Source: Lolium rigidum | Taxonomy: Eukaryota; Streptophyta; Magnoliopsida; Poales; Poaceae | Length of the DNA: 64,000 nucleotides | Direction of reading: 5' to 3' | Assembly: GCF_022539505.1 (NCBI RefSeq) | Contig: NC_061514.1 | Location: forward strand, 244,454,124 to 244,518,123 | In this document: one piece after another, positions 58,201 to 64,000 of the stretch | Numbering within the stretch: the stretch's first letter is position 1 | How the letters are laid out: each line of letters starts with the position of its first letter | Program-made: the position numbers and the translations under genes | The notes under the pieces: generated by a model | The model's database searches: none | What the model was told of the DNA's origin: nothing | What the model saw: only the letters and a program-made list of their open reading frames with translations

Positions 58201-58205
58201 CCCGG

Positions 58206-58882
58206 ATACTTTTTTTCTCTGAATACTAGGCGTTTGCGAGTGAAACTCACGGTGCCAACTATTCACCGCCCGGCAAGGAAAGGAACGCCTGTAAAGGCTG
58301 CATGTAGGCCAATGATTCTGCGCTACAAAGCACGGACACACAACACGCTAACACATCTTTTGCAGAGGCAGCATCACCGCAATAGCCATCATAATGATCC
58401 CCACAAGAGAAAAAAGATCCATCAAACTCCTCGATCGACGAACCCTTCTTCCACCACCTCCCTTTTTCCAGGAAAGAATATCAGAATGTGCTCAAATAAG
58501 AAGATCGGTCTCCAGCACAGGTGCACACTGAAGAGCTGAAATAAGCTGATACTAGTACATAAGGGGTCGAAATATGCAGTAGATGATATAAAAGAACTGA
58601 AGGAATCCTTGTAGCATCTAAAATAGCAGCTTCTGCAATTTGGTGCTGCCCAGTTTTTACAACAACATTGCTGAAGAACAACAGTCAGTGAACAAGAGGC
58701 AAACATAAAGAGGAAATGAAAATCAGCAGACCTGGTTCCACACCAGCTGTTTCCTGGCAAATACAGTACACACTAACTCTAGGTATTTAGGAGGCTCATC
58801 CCAGATGCTCAGTAATTACAGGTTCTGGCCTTCTGGGCAATGGTGTATTAGCTCCACACTAACTCGAGACACCGCTAGACAG
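58206..58882 (-). other. Downstream region of the ankyrin gene, including probable 3' UTR
   Basis: Non-coding on the strand of the ankyrin gene; part of it should be 3' UTR. No polyadenylation site was chosen. Nothing else recognised. Confidence 0.4.
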
Positions 58883-61586
58883 TTAGGTCTCTTTGCTCTT
58901 GCCTTTTTTACTGGTCTTGGATGACTTCTTGTCTTTGCTCTTGCTGGAACCCAGGTTTACCCAGGTGTAGTCGCTGGGGATGGTGAAGGGGTCGGTGTTG
59001 TCCGCGACCTGCGACAGGTTCACTGGTTTTGCTCTGGAGTTCTTCGACGTCCACCTCAGATAGGAGCTCTTGTGGACGTCTGGCTTAGGCATGATGGAGC
59101 CTGGACCTGGGCTCGCCAACAGGCTGGGGCTCGACATCGGCGTGAAGAATTCCTCTGGCTCCACAAGGGGGACGAATTTGTTGAAAGTTATGACTACCCT
59201 GACAGTTGGAACAACAGGGATCGCAACCTGCATGAACAACAGATTCATGAGTTAGCTGAATTCACACATAACAACGAATCGCAACCAAAGCATGAGCAAC
59301 AGAATCATCAGTTAGCAGAACTGAAAGACAACATCTCTACTCCATAGCTGCATGCCTGCATCAGTAAAATCAGTAAGCAGAAACATGAATTATGGCTATG
59401 GACAGCGAGCTGATCCCATGCTTCCAACAATCTCTTCAGAAAAAAGGATGATGCACAGTAGTCTTCAGAACATGATGATGAAGCAAAATGACATTACACC
59501 AAGTGCTAGGCCTGTACTTCAATGGCTATTAGTACTTTTTTGAACCATATTTGCCCTCCGTATACACCAGTTTGTACCCTTGGAAGATATTTTCATATTT
59601 ATTAGACATCATTTACTATTCAACTCCCCAACATTGATCAAATCTGGAAGTTGCCTCCTTCCTGGGCAATGCACCATCAGATGAGCAAGTGAGCTGAGTA
59701 AATTCACTTATAAATTGTTTGCCTACAAGCTGTTCCACATTTACATTAGTCGAGCTTGACACAGGTGGAGCTTTCACTACATGCTGGTGCCCTTACTATT
59801 TTTGATGCTATAAACAGCTAGATAGTCCCAATTGTGGCAAGTAACAGGAATAGAACCTGGAAATTTACCAAATCAAATACAGTAGCAGTACAAGAACTTT
59901 CATGCACATGTGGAGTAAATAGCAGATGATTCATCAATTACTTTGCTTGATTCAGATGACTTTTGGGTCAATGGAAGACAGCAGCTCGTTCACTTTGTAA
60001 AATCGCTAGAGACTAATTCTAAATTCTAGTAGTCAAATTTGCACAGCCAATGAAACTGATGACCTTGTTTCAGAATAAAGAGTACACGAACTTGCGTTGC
60101 CGCTAGGGCAGAGGAGCAGACTGAAAGTTACCTTGACAGGGAATGTCCCCGGTGGGAATTTGGTGGTGAGCAGCTCACGGAGGCGGCGAACGGCGCGCAC
60201 CCGGGTCGCCAGGATGTCCAGCAACGGCAAGAACTCGTCGACGCTCAGAGGAAAATCCTCGGTGAGCCAGACAGTCGGCCGCAGCGTCTTCACCGTCTCC
60301 TCCTCCTTCCACTTGGTTCCCCCGGTGGCCGCGGGCCGGCCGAACACGCTGTCCTCGCCGCGGCCGACTGACGCGCAGGTCGGCAGCCGGCGCGGCACGT
60401 CCACGCTGTTCCTCCTCCTCTGCGGCGTCCCCATGTGCGAGGGCGGCCCTGCCAGGCTGCGCCGGCCGGGCACGTAGCAGCTGCGCCGCGACGGGGGCGG
60501 GGGGATGTCAGCGACCAAGAAATCGCCGTCCTCGTCGTCATCCCGGATCTCGAGCGGCAAGAACTCGTCGTCCTCATCTCCTGCGAGCTCGAATGTGAAG
60601 TCCTTGCGGCCGGCGCTGGCAGCCTTGAGCGTGCGGAAGGAGAAGACGACGTTGTGGACGTCGAAGACCCGCGCCTTCCACTCCCCGACGTTCTCCATCT
60701 TCTCCTTGCGCAGCCACGTGGTCCTCGGCACGAGCCTCGCGGAGGTGATGTTGAGGCCCGGCCGGTAGGCGGCGGCGTCGGAGGTGGCCGCGTCCTCGTC
60801 GCCGGCGGCGGCGGCGGCCGCGAAGGCGTCGTGCACCTCGCGCTTGCCGCGGTGGAGCACGAGGAGCGAGCCGGGCGGGAGGAGGCGGCCGCCGGCGTCG
60901 GTCTCCTCGCCGAAGAAGAGGAAGGAGTGGTCGGCGCGGCGGATGCGGAGGCCGTCGAACCCGGCGAGCGTGGTGTCGGCGCGCAGGTTGGCGCCGCGCT
61001 TCCATATGCGGTAGGTGTCGGAGGGCGCGGCGCGCGAGAGCAGCGGCACGACGGAGCTCTCGAAGTGGAAGTCCACCTCGAGGTAGAAGTCCTGGACCCG
61101 GCGGAGCGCGGCGGAGAGCGCGGGCGCCCGGCGGCGGAGCTTGGCCCAGGCCGCGAGGCGGTGCGCGCGGAGGAGGAAGGCAGAGATTTCCTTGCAGCCG
61201 AGGCAGAGCGCCTCCTGGAGCGGCGTCCAGCCGGCGTGGTTCTGGAGCGTGGGGTCCGCGCCGGCGGCGGCGAGCGCGGACGCGAGGGAGGGGAGCCGGA
61301 GACGCACGGCGAGGTGGAGCGCGGTGTCCCCGCCTGGCACGTCGCGGCGGTCGAGCGCCGCGGAGACGGAGGCGGCGAGGCGGGCCTCGCGCGAGGCGTC
61401 TGCGGCGGAGAGGATGCGCGACGGGTGGGCGAGGGGAGGGAGGCCGGCGAGGATGGCGGACAGACCGGCGGCGTCCCGCATCGCGACGCAGTGATGCGCC
61501 GGGCTGTGCGCGTAGTCGGGGGGCCGGATCGGCGCCGACGACGTGCGCTTGGGGCGCGCCGCCGGGGACGGGTCCTGGACTGACAT
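58883..61586 (-). CDS. Ankyrin-repeat protein of ANKRD13 / GPCR-chaperone-domain type, two exons
   Basis: Exon 1 61586-60132 (485 codons, from ATG MSVQDPSPAARPKR), intron 60131-59228 with GT...AG (AAG|GTAACT ... TGCAG|GTTGCG, phase 0), exon 2 59227-58883 ending TAA; 599 residues. Ankyrin repeats at about 28-150 (GDTALHLAVRLRLPSLASAL, GADPTLQNHAGWTPLQEAL). The rest matches the GPCR-chaperone-type domain: YLEVDFHFESSVVPLLSR, TYRIWKRGANLRADTTLAGF, then DEFLPLLDILATRVRAVRRL, FPPGTFPVKVAIPVVPTVRV. The tail is Ser/Lys-rich (SKDKKSSKTSKKGKSKE). In animals the family acts in endocytic and ER handling of membrane receptors; the plant role is little known. The coding DNA is very GC-rich, typical of intron-poor grass genes, and gives long meaningless frames on both strands. 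An upstream in-frame extension to 61904 has no ATG support. Confidence 0.9.
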
Positions 61587-61924
61587 TGCCTGGCTGCTCC
61601 TGCTCGGGGATAGGGGACCTTGGGATTGTAGCGGCTCGTTGTTGTGTTGGGTTCTCCTCCTCCGCTGGTGCGTGCGTGGGGATGGAGTGGAGTGGGGAGT
61701 GGGGAGCTTGGGACCGTTGGGGGAAACGGTGAACCGCTTGCGCTGGGGAAGAAACAAGACAAGCGAGAAAGGTGTCAAGGATGGGCTAAACATGGACCGG
61801 GCCGAGCCGGGTTCATAATGGAAAACTACTGTACCGTCAATCAGTGTATCTGTCCTCATAAAATGTACACTAAGAGCGTCTCTAACAAATACTACACTAA
61901 CCATCTCAAGAAAATATACTACAC
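61587..61924 (-). other. Upstream region of the ankyrin gene
   Basis: Probable 5' UTR and promoter of the ankyrin gene, then a Harbinger terminal-repeat-like copy at 61871-61887. No clear TATA box was identified. Confidence 0.4.
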
Positions 61925-62405
61925 TAAGAGCGTCTCTAACAGACCTCGTTTTTACGGGTTAGAAAATTGTTGCCGCAAAACAGAGTCCGTAAACCAAAAT
62001 TGGCCTCTGTTCTGCGGCAGCACCATCTGAACCGGTAAAAGTAGGGTTTTCATAGAATTCATAAGCAACATGGTATAAACATAAACATACAACAATCGAG
62101 CATAATTAATCAAATAATAGTTTTCAGAACACAATGATCACCCACATTATTATAACATATAAACAAATGTCTCAACCAAATTATAACATTTTTCAAATAA
62201 TAAAACAAATGAACAAATTTCTCAACAATGATACACCTCACACATAAATGAATGAAATGGTAGGACCATTGGCGATGGCCATGTCGCTGCCAGTGGTGTA
62301 TTTTTAGATCATAAACGAGCTGGGCATGGGTATTGGCATTCTCAATCTGCCGATGCGTTTCAAGAAAAAACTTCAATGCGATCGGGATTCCATTGGGGTT
62401 GCACT

Positions 62406-62573
62406 CAGGGGCGGATCCAGCCTTTAGCCAATGGGGGCGGCTGCCCCCACTCAAATTTCTACCACCTTGTAATATGCCATGCTAAATACTGATTTGCCCC
62501 CACTTAATAAAAATATTTGCGCCACTAAGCACATCTTTGCCCCCACTAAAAACCAATCCTGGCTCCGCCCATG
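62406..62573. mobile_element. hAT-type MITE inside the Harbinger transposon
   Basis: 168 bp with inverted termini CAGGGGCGGATCCAGCCTT / AATCCTGGCTCCGCCCATG and a perfect 8-bp TSD GTTGCACT (62398-62405, 62574-62581), the TSD length of hAT elements. Interior rich in GCCCCCACT repeats; non-coding. Confidence 0.92.
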
Positions 62574-63717
62574 GTTGCACTCGGGTGCCAACGTTGTCAT
62601 AGAAGCAGGACAAGTTTAACCCTCTTTCATCCTTGATGACCATGTTGTGAAGAATCACACAACATGTTATGATGTTCACAAGGGTTTTTTTTGTCCCAAA
62701 ACCGAGCTTGACCCCGAACAATGGCAAACCTTGCTTGCAAAGCACCAAAAGCTATCTCAATGTCCTTGCGAGTTGCTTCTTGAGGTTAGCAAATTTAGCT
62801 TCTATTTTATCTTGGGGATCTTTCACGGACTTCACAAAAGTTGCCCAGTCCGAATAGAGGTCATCGGCTAGATAGTATCCCATTGTATATTCATTATTGA
62901 TGACCTTGTAATTGCAAGTGGGTGCTTCCCCATTTGCTAGTTTCACAAATAAAGGGGATCTTTGCAGCATGTTGATGTCATTGAGTGTTCCCGGTAAACA
63001 AAAAAAATGTCAAATCCACAAATCTTGTGATGTGACGGTCTCAAGTACAATGGTAGCATCTTTGCTCTTCCCACAATATAGTCCATGACATGCCTTGGGA
63101 CAATTCTTCCATGTCCAATGCATACAATCAAGACTACCAAGCATTCCAGGCCAACCTCTTCTAATTTATCTCCATCAATCTTTTTGTGTCATCTTCATTG
63201 GGAGATCGAAGATATGTTGGCCCAAACAATTTGATAATCATACGAGCAAACCTATGCACGGACTCCGTGGTTGTATCTTCACCAATTCTAAGATAATCGT
63301 CGGTGTAATCCGCAAGGATGCCATACGTAATCACCGTCATGGCAGCCGAGATTTTTTGAAGAGGCTGAAACCCATCACGCCGGCAACATTTCTACGTTGC
63401 TTGAAGTAATTTGAGTTGGCTTCGCAGGTCTTCACAATTATGATGAACAAACTACGGGGAATGTGATACCTCCTACGGAATAGATGGGGCGGATAGGTAG
63501 GTATCTTGGTGAAGTAGTCCTCCATCAGTTGCTCGTGGCCGAGGAAGCGATTCCGTTGGATGTGGTTCTGACCAATCACCGAGCCGCGCCTCCAATTCAG
63601 CAGCTACGCGCGATCCTCCAGCTCCTTGACGGGGAGAAGGAGGATGGTGGCCTCCACCTCGTCATTGTGGAGCAGCTCATCGAGGTCGGAATCGTCCGAG
63701 CTCGACGAATCAGACAT
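62574..63717 (-). pseudogene. Harbinger transposase (DDE_Tnp_4 type), broken
   Basis: Minus strand from ATG 63717 (MSDSSSSDDSDLDELLHNDE), with a TAG after about 37 codons, then in frame FLGHEQLMEDYFTKIPTYPP, FRRRYHIPRSLFIIIVKTCE, YFKQRRNVAGVMGFS. Further left, in shifted frames: LGSLDC-type segment near 63125-63150 (first catalytic Asp), PGTLNDIN near 62985-63000 (second Asp), LYSDWATFVKSVKDPQDK, and HNMVIKDERGLN near 62615-62650 with the catalytic Glu region. The DDE parts are all present but split over at least three frames, so the protein is not made here. The hAT MITE lies just past the end of the frame. Confidence 0.8.
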
Positions 63718-64000
63718 ATTGACGTCGATGAAATCGTCGGCCGAGCTCATCCTCGATTCGGCCGGCGCGGCGGAGGCAGGATCTGGAGCTAGGAGAGGAA
63801 CCGCAGGCGGGATGCGGGGCGACCTGCGCTAGCTCCGCTGCTAGTCGGCCGAATCGGGCGGTGCGGAGGTGGCGGCGGTGGAGTGTGTTGGCGGCGCGCG
63901 GGAGGTGGGAGAGAGTGAGCGGTTGCGTTTGCACTGCGCCCTAGATATGGATCCACCGTTCGGTTCGCTCGTTCGTCCCCCAACAAATACATGCCAAATT
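63718..64000 (-). other. 5' region of the Harbinger transposon
   Basis: GC-rich leader upstream of the transposase ATG, on the minus strand. No terminal inverted repeat is reached before the window ends. Short open frames here have no recognisable content. Confidence 0.4.

Larger units (their letters stand above)
61928..64000 (-). mobile_element. PIF/Harbinger DNA transposon, decayed, runs past the window end
   Basis: The left end GAGCGTCTCTAACAGACC is preceded by TAA (61925-61927), the usual 3-bp target of this superfamily. The interior carries degenerate transposase on the minus strand, and a hAT MITE is nested at 62406-62573. The right terminus is outside the window. A second copy of the terminal sequence (TAAGAGCGTCTCTAACA) lies 54 bp further left at 61871-61887. 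Confidence 0.75.

Noticed and set aside
60435..61583. Long plus-strand frame of 382 codons opposite the ankyrin gene, and a 490-codon minus frame at 60290-61762
   Set aside because: Both are shadows of the very GC-rich ankyrin coding sequence; composition is Arg/Gly/Glu or Pro/Ser/Arg-rich without any domain, whereas the chosen frame has ankyrin repeats and correct splice sites.
1..64000. CRISPR arrays, operons, tRNA or rRNA genes
   Set aside because: None seen. The sequence is plant nuclear DNA; the primer sites only match tRNA 3' ends and are not tRNA genes.

Overview
The window is plant nuclear DNA from a grass, most likely a Triticeae cereal (wheat, Aegilops, rye or barley group). The reasons are the 5-kb-LTR chromovirus, Sirevirus, Tat and Athila retrotransposons nested inside each other, the Stowaway, hAT and PIF/Harbinger transposons, and two ordinary plant genes with GT-AG introns. 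I saw no tRNA, rRNA or CRISPR array and no prokaryotic gene organisation.

Layout. (1) 1-1379 is the 3' part of a wall-associated kinase (WAK-type) gene on the plus strand, cut by the window edge; one intron at 50-183 can be placed. A short poly(A)-tailed retroposon may lie at 1753-2393. (2) 2819-54379 is one Ty3/gypsy chromovirus of the Tekay/Del type (element A, plus strand) with about 5-kb LTRs and a TTCAC target-site duplication (TSD). Its 5' LTR is split by element B. (3) Element B (4930-40087, minus, TSD CCTAG) is a Sirevirus-like Ty1/copia element that keeps gag but no recognisable pol. Each of its LTRs carries a different MITE. (4) Its gag is split by element C (12504-36384, minus), a decayed Tat-lineage Ty3/gypsy element with an extra acidic ORF antisense to pol. 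(5) C is hit twice: by D (12976-19786, plus, TSD GATCC) in its left LTR and by E (24463-31164, minus, TSD GTAAC) in its reverse transcriptase. D and E are non-autonomous Athila-type elements with tRNA-Asp-like primer sites and no pol; they share one ORF that ends in a hydrophobic segment. Order of events: A, then B, then C, then D and E; the two MITEs arrived after B.

(6) 54380-58882 is non-genic flank with small transposon pieces: a retroposon with a 13-bp TSD (56463-57597) and a hairpin MITE near 57826-58200. (7) 58883-61586 is an intact-looking two-exon minus-strand gene for an ankyrin-repeat protein of the ANKRD13/GPCR-chaperone-domain type. (8) From 61928 to the window end lies a decayed PIF/Harbinger transposon (minus) that contains a 168-bp hAT MITE with a perfect 8-bp TSD.

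Only the WAK and ankyrin genes look like functional host genes. The best candidates for something less described are the intact extra ORF of element A between the primer site and gag (43356-44480) with plausible flanking splice signals, the ORF shared by D and E, the antisense ORF conserved in their 3' regions, and a small ORF kept open in both LTRs of A. A further observation is that LTR pairs repeatedly differ by single-base losses at CGAG sites, which may be an assembly artefact and weakens any frameshift call in this window.
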